A stretch of DNA of 23,726 nucleotides, taken from positions 1 to 23,726 of IMG/VR virus record IMGVR_UViG_3300025012_000281, one strand, 5' to 3'. The notes under the pieces were generated by a model. That model had not been told where the DNA came from, searched no databases, and saw only the letters and a list, made by a program, of their open reading frames with translations. Positions 1 to 6,361 of this stretch are shown piece after piece (positions within the stretch are counted from its first letter, which is position 1; every line of letters starts with the position of its first letter). The position numbers and the translations under genes were made by a program. This DNA comes from a virus.

Positions 1-115
1 GAAATTAGAAAGGGAATTGAGAGTTAACCATTATCAGGTGAGACAGTTTTACAGCCACAATGGAAAAACGCATTTTTTCGATGTTTTTAAACCATTAACA
101 GAGGAGTTTAAAACC

Positions 116-931
116 ATGAGTAAACTTGCAGCGGCTAAAAAACTCGCACAGGAAAAGAAACAATCAATCAATATCCAAACCAAACCGGCATTATCTCTTG
201 AAGGATTTGCAGCTGTCAAGGAAGTCAAACAATCTCTTGATGCTATTATTTCCCGGTTAATGGTCATTGAGGCGCAATTGACAGAAAACAACGCAAAATT
301 GGAAAAACTGCACAGTATTACGTTCAATAACAATAACGATCAAATTATCACTCTCTTGAAAAATCTTGTTGATTTGAACGTGAAAACAAAACAGGTTGAA
401 TCAGTAAAACCTACTGAACAAAAGAAAGAAGAGGAAACAACAAATAACAATCTTCCGGGTAATGCTTTCAAACAATTTCAAAAGTATTTTTCCGGGAATG
501 TCACCGAAGAAAATTTCAATCTTGCTTTTAAAGGCTGTGATTTTTCCACGATTGAAACAATGGAAACAACACTGAAAGCAGTGGAAAAGAAAAATCAAGA
601 TAATGGTAAAGGGTTTATCTGTGCAAGAAAAAGCAAAAAGCAATTTGTTTCTGCACTTTGGCAAACCTATATTGATACCAAAGGGAAAACAGAAACGGCA
701 AAGGGAGAAAAGGGAAAAGGGAATTCTCCTGTTTTCAGTGTTTCAACCTTTGCTAAAAATCTGGGAATTGAAAAAAGCACGATTAAAGATATTTTGGAAA
801 TGGTTGATGGTTATGATTGCTTCGGTGATGCCGAGGAAAATGAAATTTTGGATATCATCCTTGAAGAAAACGAGGACGTAGATGATAATGCTTATTCCGA
901 ATTTATTGAATTCTGCAAAGCAAAGTTTTAA
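116..931 (+). CDS. Phage protein with coiled coil and possible HTH
   Basis: I do not recognise the family. The start chosen is the ATG at 116 because GAGGAG lies at 101-106, the spacing and wording used by most genes here; it gives 271 aa. The frame is open to the left edge and has a TTG at 17, so a longer protein cannot be excluded. The N-terminal third is Lys/Ala/Gln-rich with heptad-like leucines, suggesting a coiled coil, followed by a polar Lys/Glu/Asn linker. The last part has a helix-turn-helix-like stretch (FSVSTFAKNLGIEKSTIKDI) and a strongly acidic tail. A DNA-binding or DNA-mimic-like role is possible but is inference only. Confidence 0.7.
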   Translation: MSKLAAAKKLAQEKKQSINIQTKPALSLEGFAAVKEVKQSLDAIISRLMVIEAQLTENNAKLEKLHSITFNNNNDQIITLLKNLVDLNVKTKQVESVKPTEQKKEEETTNNNLPGNAFKQFQKYFSGNVTEENFNLAFKGCDFSTIETMETTLKAVEKKNQDNGKGFICARKSKKQFVSALWQTYIDTKGKTETAKGEKGKGNSPVFSVSTFAKNLGIEKSTIKDILEMVDGYDCFGDAEENEILDIILEENEDVDDNAYSEFIEFCKAKF

Positions 932-946
932 CCGTTAATTGATTTA

Positions 947-990
947 TAGAATCCCTTATTGATTTATTAATTGACTGATAGGGGATTCTA
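947..990. repeat. Stem-loop, TAGAATCCC family, copy 1
   Basis: TAGAATCCC at 947-955 pairs with GGGATTCTA at 982-990, and the stem can be extended inward through wobble pairs. It lies between the first gene and the start at 1034. There is no T-run after it on the + strand, so it is not a clear intrinsic terminator. The same arm sequence recurs at 1717-1752. It could be an mRNA stabiliser, processing site or weak terminator. Confidence 0.7.
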
Positions 991-1033
991 TTAAATTCAT
1001 TAACGCAACACCACAGAAAGGAGAAATAACAAA

Positions 1034-1363
1034 ATGAACAAACTTGAATTGAAACGAAAACAATTACAGGAGCAAAAGGAAAAGAAACAATTAACACCGG
1101 AAACAAAACAGGAATTGAATAGGTTTGAAAAAAATGAATATAGGCTTTTTGGACTTTTGCAGTTATTGGCAGATAAAGGTTTAATCAATCACAATGAAAT
1201 ACAAGAATATTGTATTGAGGGAATTCAGGTTATTAAACCTGTAAAAGAAAAGAAACAAATGGAAGATATTATAGAATTGAGTCCAGAGGATGAGATACGG
1301 GATAAACCCAAAAGCAAATTGGAAATCATGAAAGAAAAAATCAAACAACGGAAAGGAGTTTAA
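1034..1363 (+). CDS. Charged small phage protein, unknown function
   Basis: A 109-aa protein of no recognised family. The ATG at 1034 has AAAGGAG 8 nt upstream. It is very rich in Lys, Glu and Gln. The first 30 residues look like a continuous charged helix, followed by a short hydrophobic patch (RLFGLLQLLADKGLI), an acidic middle and a basic C-terminus. It follows the hairpin at 947-990 and is read in the same direction as the first gene. Confidence 0.6.
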   Translation: MNKLELKRKQLQEQKEKKQLTPETKQELNRFEKNEYRLFGLLQLLADKGLINHNEIQEYCIEGIQVIKPVKEKKQMEDIIELSPEDEIRDKPKSKLEIMKEKIKQRKGV

Positions 1364-1459
1364 AAAATAAAACATAATGTAAGATACTGTTTACTGTCTT
1401 CCCCCTTACACTTTCTCTTTATACTAAATTCAATAATTCAAGAAAAAGGAGTTTATAAA

Positions 1460-1534
1460 ATGATTCAATTCTTTTATTCTTTGTTTCTGTGCATCCTGTT
1501 TATTCTGTGCATAGGTTTTATTCTTTCGTTTTAA
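1460..1534 (+). CDS. 24-aa hydrophobic peptide
   Basis: The reading frame MIQFFYSLFLCILFILCIGF plus four residues is essentially one transmembrane helix. It is preceded by AAAAAGGAGTTTATAAA, the same leader used by its neighbours at 1563, 1896 and 2081, which is the main argument that it is translated. Role unknown; possibly a small membrane-active or regulatory peptide. Confidence 0.5.
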   Translation: MIQFFYSLFLCILFILCIGFILSF

Positions 1535-1562
1535 ACCAATAACCAAAAAGGAGTTTATTTAT

Positions 1563-1709
1563 ATGAAAAAAATAAAAATAAAATTTCTTTGCGGGTGTGG
1601 TCTGTATAATTACACCTTGCAGGATTGGTTGTGTCATTTTAAATACCGTGGATTTATCCGTGGTATGCGCCATTTACTGTTGACCAAAATCGAAATAAAC
1701 ATCAATTAA
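1563..1709 (+). CDS. 48-aa basic small protein
   Basis: The ATG at 1563 follows AAAAAGGAGTTTATTTAT, a strong ribosome binding site. The product is 48 aa, basic, with a Cys-Gly-Cys near residue 10, a third Cys at 24 and an Arg/His-rich centre. No family recognised. It lies 28 nt after the hydrophobic peptide gene and is followed by the stem-loop at 1717-1752, so the two are probably co-transcribed. Confidence 0.5.
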   Translation: MKKIKIKFLCGCGLYNYTLQDWLCHFKYRGFIRGMRHLLLTKIEININ

Positions 1710-1716
1710 ATGTTTA

Positions 1717-1752
1717 TAGAATCCCTTTACCATTTAAAACAAAGGGATTCTA
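1717..1752. repeat. Stem-loop, TAGAATCCC family, copy 2
   Basis: A perfect 12-bp inverted repeat, TAGAATCCCTTT at 1717-1728 and AAAGGGATTCTA at 1741-1752, with a 12-nt loop. It starts 8 nt after the stop codon at 1709. Its outer arm matches the hairpin at 947-990. No T-run follows, so termination is uncertain. Confidence 0.75.
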
Positions 1753-1794
1753 AGGTAGGGTTTACCATAGGTCTAAGGCTTATCGTTTAATACA

Positions 1795-1808
1795 AGGCAA
1801 ATTTGGAA
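1795..1808 (+). promoter_or_regulatory. AGGCAAATTTGGAA motif, copy 1
   Basis: A 13-base core GGCAAATTTGGAA contains the palindrome CAAATTTG, and a TATAAA follows 6 nt downstream. An identical core sits at 2386-2398, again followed by TATAAT. Both are in non-coding DNA. Possible operator or phage-specific promoter element; two copies are too few to decide. Confidence 0.3.
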
Positions 1809-1847
1809 GCCCTGTATAAAGAATATGTTTAAGTATTTAAAAATGAA

Positions 1848-1871
1848 TTTATTGGTAATTAGACCAATAAA
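1848..1871. promoter_or_regulatory. Inverted repeat upstream of small gene
   Basis: TTTATTGGT at 1848-1856 and ACCAATAAA at 1863-1871 form a perfect 9-bp stem with a 6-nt loop. It lies about 25 nt before the start at 1896 and just before its ribosome binding site. It could be an operator or a structured 5' leader. Confidence 0.5.
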
Positions 1872-1895
1872 TAATAAAAGAAAGGAGTTATTACC

Positions 1896-2051
1896 ATGCC
1901 AGTTACTATCGATGGAAAAACGTTCACCAGCTCAAGAGATTACTGGACATGGAAAATTGAGACAGCAAAGGAAAAGGAGCAAGAGGCATTAGCACTACAT
2001 ATCTTTTTATCTAACTGGCAACCTGTGTTGCTGGACAGAACAAAACATTAA
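1896..2051 (+). CDS. 51-aa small phage protein
   Basis: The ATG at 1896 is preceded by AAAGGAGTTATTACC. The 51-aa product has a short Ser/Tyr/Trp-rich beginning, a charged helix (Lys/Glu, residues 20-31) and a hydrophobic C-terminal stretch with Trp. No family recognised. The leader is nearly identical to that of the next gene, suggesting a cluster of co-regulated small early genes. Confidence 0.5.
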   Translation: MPVTIDGKTFTSSRDYWTWKIETAKEKEQEALALHIFLSNWQPVLLDRTKH

Positions 2052-2080
2052 ACAAACAATAAAGAAAGGAGTTATTAGAT

Positions 2081-2263
2081 ATGAAAAATACAGGATGTCA
2101 GAACTATATGAGGAAAGAAGCAAAGGATAAACGGAATATCAATAGCCGATTAAATCAGAATGATTATAAACAATCCATTGTCGGTAAGGTAACAGGGAAA
2201 CGTATTGTATCCTTCCCCTCTGTGTTTTCCCTTGGATGGCTTGGAAAGGTAATCAATGGTTAA
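2081..2263 (+). CDS. 60-aa basic small protein
   Basis: The start at 2081 follows AAAGGAGTTATTAGAT. The product is a 60-aa basic protein with a polar N-terminal half rich in Lys/Arg/Asn and a hydrophobic C-terminal half (SFPSVFSLGWLGKVI). No known family. It is the last of the four tiny genes and is followed by a long non-coding stretch. Confidence 0.5.
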   Translation: MKNTGCQNYMRKEAKDKRNINSRLNQNDYKQSIVGKVTGKRIVSFPSVFSLGWLGKVING

Positions 2264-2812
2264 TTGTTTATCGGTGATAATGGCAGGGGATTGATTCAGG
2301 GTTTAATGGCTCTATTCGGTCCTCTGCCATTCCTTATCTAAAAACTAATATCCTGATAATGGTTTCAACATTAAATGGATTGTAGGGCAAATTTGGAACA
2401 AATAGAATATAATTCATTTTCTGATATTATTATTTAATTGAATTAAATATCATGCCAAAAACAATTGAATTAAATGAAATAAATAATTCATACCAATAAT
2501 CCCACCGTATAGAATTTTTTAAAATCCCGAGGCTAAGAGGTAGCGTAACAAAATTCTGATAAAAATAATAAACTGCTTTATTCAAGGTATGTTTATATAG
2601 ATATAGGCAGCCCGTAGATTTTTTAGTATTTTTATTTTTTAGTTTATTCAAAATTTTTTATAATCAAAGATTCCTTCCCTAGTCTATCCTCTGTAGTCTT
2701 CTGGTTTTTGTCATATACTTTCTTTTGTTTTCCATATTCTATAAAAATAAATCTCTATTTAAAATTTTATAAAAAATTTGGTTATTATTTTAATTCAAAT
2801 ATTATTTTATAT
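2264..2812. other. Non-coding AT-rich stretch with one stem-loop
   Basis: No convincing gene is present. A stem-loop is formed by 2279-2289 (AATGGCAGGGG) and 2321-2331 (CCTCTGCCATT), 11 bp with one wobble pair and a 31-nt loop; no T-run follows. The second GGCAAATTTGGAA motif is at 2385-2398. The rest is very AT-rich and leads into the promoter at 2813. The one leftward frame here starts with TTG and has no ribosome binding site. Confidence 0.6.
2385..2398 (+). promoter_or_regulatory. GGGCAAATTTGGAA motif, copy 2
   Basis: It shares the 13-base core of the motif at 1795-1808, followed 9 nt later by TATAAT. It sits in non-coding DNA. A regulatory role is inferred from repetition and the -10-like sequence only. 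Confidence 0.3.
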
Positions 2813-2841
2813 TTGACCTGAAAAATAAAGAGAGAGATAAT
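2813..2841 (+). promoter_or_regulatory. Sigma70-type promoter for the 2877-5462 operon
   Basis: TTGACC at 2813-2818 and GATAAT at 2836-2841 are 17 bp apart, each with five of six consensus bases. Transcription would start near 2848, some 15 nt before the AAAAGGAGGT ribosome binding site of the first operon gene. This suggests immediate recognition by host RNA polymerase. Confidence 0.7.
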
Positions 2842-2876
2842 GGATTAAAGTAAAATTAATAAAAGGAGGTGATTAA

Positions 2877-3038
2877 TTGAATTTAGTATGCAATCACTCG
2901 TTTATTGTTATGGATAAGGAAATAAAATGTATGTATTGTTCTGTTATTTTAAAATGTAATAAATTATTTATTTGTATGGGGATTGAATCTGGTATCTGTA
3001 ATTATTGTAAGGAAAAGGAGGTAATCAAAAATGAATGA
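2877..3038 (+). CDS. 53-aa Cys-rich zinc-ribbon-like protein
   Basis: The start is the TTG at 2877, chosen because AAAAGGAGGT ends 6 nt upstream and no ATG is near. The 53-aa product has Cys pairs C-M-Y-C and C-N-Y-C plus further Cys/His residues, a likely small zinc-binding fold. It is the first gene after the promoter at 2813. Its stop overlaps the next start by 8 nt, pointing to translational coupling. Function unknown. Confidence 0.6.
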   Translation: MNLVCNHSFIVMDKEIKCMYCSVILKCNKLFICMGIESGICNYCKEKEVIKNE

Positions 3039-3291
3039 TTTTGTATGGGATGGTTGTTTCAGAATGGGAATGGAATTATTTGAAGAATTACAGGAAGGTC
3101 GGATACATTTATTTTGTAATAAATGCAACGTGCATAAAAGTAATATGGTAAGGATTTATGGTATAGACCCGGATGATGCTGCTTTGTTAATTGAAAACTG
3201 CCCGTCCTGTTCTTGTAATCCTGATTATAAAATGGAAAGGTTTTATTTTAACGAAAACGGATTATTAATCGAAGAAGAACATTATATCTAG
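3031..3291 (+). CDS. 86-aa zinc-ribbon-like protein
   Basis: The ATG at 3031 has AAAAGGAGGT upstream, inside the end of the previous gene. The product carries CNKC near residue 29 and CPSC near residue 57, two pairs spaced as in zinc ribbons, within an otherwise acidic protein. Likely a zinc-stabilised small phage protein involved in nucleic-acid or protein contacts; no specific family is recognised. It is the second gene of the rightward operon. Confidence 0.65.
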   Translation: MNDFVWDGCFRMGMELFEELQEGRIHLFCNKCNVHKSNMVRIYGIDPDDAALLIENCPSCSCNPDYKMERFYFNENGLLIEEEHYI

Positions 3292-3324
3292 AAATTAATT
3301 TTATTATAAGGAGGACATATCCTT

Positions 3325-3609
3325 ATGAGTCAGTTTTCCAGTGCAAGAAATAGCAGTCAGAAAAAGGAAATCAAAAAGAAACTTTTTAAAAAATATGGTT
3401 CGAGAAAAAAAGCACCATGTTTCTATTGCCGAGAAAAATTACCCTTTCATTTGGCAACGATTGAACATCTTCATCCATTATCCTTGGGGGGAAACTGGCA
3501 TTTTTTGAATTTACAAATTGCTTGCAGTTCTTGAAACAATGAACGTGCTACGGGTCCGTGGCAAAAATACAAACAAAAATGGGATGACTTTTATGCAGAA
3601 AATAATTGA
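3325..3609 (+). pseudogene. HNH endonuclease interrupted by in-frame TGA
   Basis: The reading frame starts at 3325 (AAGGAGG upstream) and encodes an HNH homing-type nuclease. It has the zinc pair C32-x2-C35, the metal/catalytic E47-H48 in TIEHLHPLSLGG, N62 and C67. The fourth zinc Cys of the family (aCxxCN) falls on residue 70, which is TGA at 3532-3534. Beyond it the frame continues with the expected NNERATGPW ending and stops at 3607-3609, 94 codons in all. One base change from TGC or TGT explains the stop. It may be a nonsense mutation, sequencing error or readthrough; the truncated 69-aa form would lack half of one zinc site and probably be inactive. Confidence 0.75.
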
Positions 3610-3632
3610 TTTATTATTTTGGAGAAAATTAA

Positions 3633-3809
3633 ATGTGTGTTAGTGAATCTCGTTATTGGTATTCTGAACCTTTTCAGGAACCTAAATTACAAACTCCTTT
3701 TATTCCATGTTGTTTCTCCGATGATTTGGAAGGAGAATATACAGATGAAGAGTGTGCTTCGATTGCCATGTATTATGAATTACCGGAAGAGAAAAATACG
3801 GATTGTTAA
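3633..3809 (+). CDS. 58-aa acidic protein, unknown function
   Basis: The ATG at 3633 is preceded by GGAG at 3620-3623. The 58-aa product is acidic, with a CC pair at 26-27 and Cys at 41 and 58. No family recognised. It was preferred over the longer overlapping frame in this region because it has the ribosome binding site and ends just before the next gene's AAGGAG. Confidence 0.5.
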   Translation: MCVSESRYWYSEPFQEPKLQTPFIPCCFSDDLEGEYTDEECASIAMYYELPEEKNTDC

Positions 3810-3820
3810 GGAGAAGAATA

Positions 3821-4393
3821 ATGAGAATATTAATTTCCTGTTTAGTTATTACTTTATTAAGTTTTGGAATTTGTTTTGCGGAGAAATATAATAGGGAAAA
3901 GCATTTTGGTAATGGCTGGATTGACACCGATAACAACGGGAGGGACACAAGGCAGGAAGTTCTAATTGAGGAAAGTATTATTCCTGTTCGATTTGATAAA
4001 AATGGAAAAGTAGAATGGGGAATCTGGATTTGCAGATATACCGGAAGTATTATTACAAATCCTTCTGAATTGGATATAGACCATTTTATTCCTTTAAAAG
4101 AAGCATGGATTTCTGGCGCTGATAAATGGAGTCAGGAAAGACGTATTGAGTATGCAAATTATCTTGCTGACCCAAATCATTTAATTGCAGTCACAGCCAA
4201 GAGTAATCGGGAAAAGGGAGCTAAAAACCCGTCTGATTGGATGCCATTGATTAATAGAGTAGAATACAGAATTCTTTGGATAATGATAAAAGAAAAATGG
4301 GGATTATGTTTTGATAAAAAAGAACGTGAATGGTTTGAAGATACTTATGTAAGAACTATTTTTTCTAAAAACCAAATATGTGAGGAACAATAA
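3821..4393 (+). CDS. Exported HNH nuclease (DUF1524/GmrSD-C-like)
   Basis: The 190-aa product, started at ATG 3821 after AAGGAG, begins with a Sec-type signal peptide: Arg-Ile, a hydrophobic core, and a likely cleavage after FGICFA (residue 20). The mature part matches secreted HNH nucleases. It has the N-terminal block GWIDTDNNGRDTRQEVL (32-48), the catalytic LDIDHFIPLKEAW (84-96, with D87-H88), the block RRIEYANYLADPNHLIAV (107-124) and the NREKG motif (129-133). These are the positions of the DH, N and H/N residues expected of a beta-beta-alpha-metal active site. It would cleave DNA or RNA outside the cytoplasm. It sits between small unknowns and a papain-like gene. A longer frame from a TTG at 3803 is less likely because it would hide the signal peptide. 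Confidence 0.8.
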   Translation: MRILISCLVITLLSFGICFAEKYNREKHFGNGWIDTDNNGRDTRQEVLIEESIIPVRFDKNGKVEWGIWICRYTGSIITNPSELDIDHFIPLKEAWISGADKWSQERRIEYANYLADPNHLIAVTAKSNREKGAKNPSDWMPLINRVEYRILWIMIKEKWGLCFDKKEREWFEDTYVRTIFSKNQICEEQ

Positions 4394-4394
4394 A

Positions 4395-5060
4395 ATGGAA
4401 TTCTGTCTAAACATTGAACCACATTTACAACCCTACCCAAAGAAAAATCCCGGTGGGGATTGTTTTGCTTGTGCCACTACTGCTGCAATCAATTATTTAT
4501 TTCCAGAAAACAAAGTAACCTTTGATGAGGTCTTTGAGGCATTTAAAGATAAGCAAGGACATTTATGTAATTCATGGGATTTTTACCATTTTGCTTTTTA
4601 TGCTTTGTGCAATCACCAAAATGATAGAACCGTTGATATTTATACTGATTGTGTTCTTCCTAATTTTTATACAAGCAGATTCAATCCTAATTTTTATCAT
4701 TTTGAACCTGCAAGGGAATATACTGATAGAATAGAAGGTTTATTGAGAAGTGGTTGGGTTATTTTAACAAGTATATCAATGAGTGGTACTGGTCCTTATG
4801 ATGAGAAACTTATGTTTAAAGGAACAGACCATATTGTTATCGTGGATGGAATTAAAAAAGTATGGGTAAACCAATATGATGAAAATAATAATTTCATTTG
4901 TGCTTCACAAGAAGAGTTTATCCACGTTGTTTGTTCTGCTAAAGGTAAATTTTGGGTAAAGGGAAGAGACTGGTTTAGAAAATATGGTGCAGCTGCATGG
5001 TGGCAAATAAGAAAAGATGATAGAACATACATTGATGAAAAGGAATTAAATAATGAATAA
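4395..5060 (+). CDS. Papain/C39-like fold protein, conserved in phages
   Basis: 221 aa, starting at ATG 4395 with GAGGA at 4382-4386, directly after the nuclease stop. GGDCFACATTAAINYL (20-35) resembles the catalytic Cys helix of papain-like/C39 enzymes, and GTDHIVIVDG (143-152) provides a His (H146) and Asp (D151) in the usual order. The end is aromatic-rich with GAAAWW (198-203). It has no signal peptide and no membrane segment. The Cys-His-Asp layout suggests a cysteine peptidase, amidase or transferase, but the substrate is unknown; function is inference, while conservation of this architecture in phage proteins is from memory. Confidence 0.55.
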   Translation: MEFCLNIEPHLQPYPKKNPGGDCFACATTAAINYLFPENKVTFDEVFEAFKDKQGHLCNSWDFYHFAFYALCNHQNDRTVDIYTDCVLPNFYTSRFNPNFYHFEPAREYTDRIEGLLRSGWVILTSISMSGTGPYDEKLMFKGTDHIVIVDGIKKVWVNQYDENNNFICASQEEFIHVVCSAKGKFWVKGRDWFRKYGAAAWWQIRKDDRTYIDEKELNNE

Positions 5061-5331
5061 ACAAGGAAGAAAAGAAATTAAAAGGAAAGTTTTAAAGGTA
5101 GCCAAGACTGCTATTGTGGTTACTCATAAAATAAGCATATTTGGTTTGAAAGCCTATCTGAATTACCATACCGGAGAAGTGACCAGCACTATTAAAATTA
5201 TCCGTATTGCCTTGATTGCTCTCTTGGCTATTCATGATTACTATTTCAATTCAATGGAAGAGGAAAACAAGGCTTTTGATACCCCATTCAGGATTGTAGA
5301 GAAATATGATAAAGAAAGGGTTATTGTATGA
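5053..5331 (+). CDS. 92-aa protein with one membrane segment
   Basis: The ATG at 5053 overlaps the end of the preceding gene by 8 nt. The N-terminus is strongly basic (KEIKRKVLKVAK), a weaker hydrophobic stretch runs from 19 to 35, and a clear hydrophobic segment spans about 46-62 (TIKIIRIALIALLAI). The C-terminus is charged. It is likely inner-membrane associated. It overlaps the lipoprotein gene by ATGA, so the two are coupled. A holin or spanin role was considered but not supported. Confidence 0.6.
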   Translation: MNKQGRKEIKRKVLKVAKTAIVVTHKISIFGLKAYLNYHTGEVTSTIKIIRIALIALLAIHDYYFNSMEEENKAFDTPFRIVEKYDKERVIV

Positions 5332-5462
5332 AACTAATTCTTTTATTCCTTATGACTTTTATTTTGTATGGTTGTGTTTTGGAAAAAGAACGTGCTAGAA
5401 GGGATTTTGATGAAAGATTAGAGGATGGAATTATAATAAATTATACGCTTTTTAAGTTCTAA
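5328..5462 (+). CDS. 44-aa lipoprotein
   Basis: The start codon overlaps the previous stop as ATGA at 5328-5331. The product begins MKLILLFLMTFILYGC: a basic N-terminus, hydrophobic core and a lipobox L-Y-G-C with the lipidated Cys at residue 16. The mature part is only 29 aa and is charged. Such tiny phage lipoproteins are often outer-membrane spanins or superinfection-exclusion/receptor-blocking proteins. Last gene before the terminator at 5527. Confidence 0.7.
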   Translation: MKLILLFLMTFILYGCVLEKERARRDFDERLEDGIIINYTLFKF

Positions 5463-5526
5463 TATTCAGAATTATTGGTATGTTTTACTGGAATATTCAT
5501 TATTTTATAGTGATTATAGACACAAA

Positions 5527-5575
5527 TATAGCCCCTTTCCTATGATTTGGAAAGGGGCTATATTTTATAGTTTTT
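5527..5575. terminator. Bidirectional intrinsic terminator
   Basis: TATAGCCCCTTTCC (5527-5540) and GGAAAGGGGCTATA (5549-5562) form a perfect 14-bp stem with an 8-nt loop. T-rich sequence follows on the + strand, and A-rich sequence precedes, serving the other strand. It lies between the rightward operon ending at 5462 and the leftward gene ending at 5565. Confidence 0.9.
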
Positions 5576-5750
5576 CTTCCATATCTTGTTTTGATTTATC
5601 AAATACTTCTTCAATGTATTTATCATGTCTATACATATTTATATGATTAATCACTCTTTTTGCAAATTCTTCTGCATCCGCTGTTATATAATATTTTCCA
5701 TTATTTTGCATGTGTTTTATTCCATTTATAATATCCTCTCCTGTATACAT
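5565..5750 (-). CDS. 61-aa small phage protein
   Basis: Last gene of the leftward array. The start is the ATG at 5750, since AGGAG precedes it on the minus strand; an upstream in-frame ATG at 5771 has no ribosome binding site. The product (MYTGEDIINGIKHMQNNG...) is hydrophilic with a Lys/Glu-rich end. No family recognised. Its 3' end abuts the convergent terminator. Confidence 0.6.
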   Translation of the reverse strand: MYTGEDIINGIKHMQNNGKYYITADAEEFAKRVINHINMYRHDKYIEEVFDKSKQDMEEKL

Positions 5751-5751
5751 A

Positions 5752-5946
5752 TTATGTTTTCTCCTGAACATAGAGTATAAAATCTTTTTCCACGTATTTT
5801 ATTATTGATGTTTCAGAAACAGGCATTATGTATTGTGGGTAATCCTTATTTAATTTAAAATTGTTTTGTATTAATTGTTCTCTGATAAAAACATAGTCTT
5901 CTGCTTTGTCTTTATCAATTTTTATTTCTGCTAATTTCATACTCAT
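5752..5946 (-). CDS. 64-aa small phage protein
   Basis: The start is the ATG at 5946 (MSMKLAEIKI...), with GGGAG 8 nt upstream on the minus strand; a longer frame reaching 5973 overlaps the preceding gene more and lacks a binding site. It overlaps the SLOG-like gene by 32 nt. The acidic/basic mixed 64-aa product has no recognised motif. Confidence 0.55.
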   Translation of the reverse strand: MSMKLAEIKIDKDKAEDYVFIREQLIQNNFKLNKDYPQYIMPVSETSIIKYVEKDFILYVQEKT

Positions 5947-6361
5947 TACAAAGACTCCCGTCAGGAAAAACAATTAATAAATCCATTTCTTTTTGCTTTG
6001 CTATTCTGATTGATTGCCAGCAACCCTTCCTGATATTTTCTGAATAACTGTGAGGTGTGGCTAAAAGAAAATCAGATTTAATAGCCATATTACTTCTTCT
6101 ACTGGTGGAATCCATCATAGGGTCAAGAATAACCGATGCTTTGCATAAAGCCCTATTGGTTCTATCTTTTGGTGGATGAATAATTATTTTATTAAATAAA
6201 TCAAAATTTAAACACATTCTATGAAATTCTTCTTCACCGCCAATGAAATCTTCATGCCTGATTGTTTTTATAATTTCTTTATTTTTGACCAAGAATTCTT
6301 GTACTTTAAGTTTTTGTGGTAGTGTCATTCCGTACTTCGTTGAAGAAAACCATAATTTCAT
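5915..6361 (-). CDS. SLOG/DprA-like Rossmann protein
   Basis: 148 aa with AGAGGA upstream. The motif order fits SLOG-superfamily proteins (LOG/DprA/TIR-related nucleotide-binding Rossmann folds): GGEEEFHRM (41-49), a conserved IIHPPKDRTNRAL strand-loop (60-72), RRSNMAIKSDFLLATP (88-103, matching the R-N...sDxLiAxP pattern), and GCWQSIRIAKQ (113-123) followed by VFPDG (131-135). These usually bind nucleotides or nucleotide-derived ligands. The phage role is unknown; candidates include nucleotide salvage or nucleotide-signal sensing or degradation in defence and counter-defence. The family call is a pattern match by eye. Confidence 0.55.
   Translation of the reverse strand: MKLWFSSTKYGMTLPQKLKVQEFLVKNKEIIKTIRHEDFIGGEEEFHRMCLNFDLFNKIIIHPPKDRTNRALCKASVILDPMMDSTSRRSNMAIKSDFLLATPHSYSENIRKGCWQSIRIAKQKEMDLLIVFPDGSLCNEYEISRNKN

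Noticed and set aside
17-115. N-terminal extension of the first gene from a TTG at 17
   Set aside because: The frame is open to the edge, but the ATG at 116 has the strong GAGGAG leader typical of this phage; the extension is kept only as a possibility.
2430-2651. A leftward 73-codon frame in the AT-rich non-coding stretch
   Set aside because: It starts with TTG, has no ribosome binding site and lies on the strand opposite to neighbouring genes. The product is Ile/Phe/Asn/Lys-rich as expected of chance AT-rich translation.
3532-3534. TGA recoding as an alternative genetic code
   Set aside because: TGA ends several genes in ATGA or GTGA overlaps (for example 5329-5331, 7214-7216, 11083-11085), so it works as a stop in this genome.
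3619-3948. Longer frames on both strands overlapping the 58-aa gene
   Set aside because: The 3633-3809 frame has the ribosome binding site and fits between neighbours; the others overlap the exported nuclease start and look like shadows.
5053-5462. The membrane protein and lipoprotein genes as an i-spanin/o-spanin pair
   Set aside because: The membrane protein's main hydrophobic segment is in the middle, not at the N-terminus, and no endolysin or holin is adjacent; left as a possibility for the lipoprotein only.
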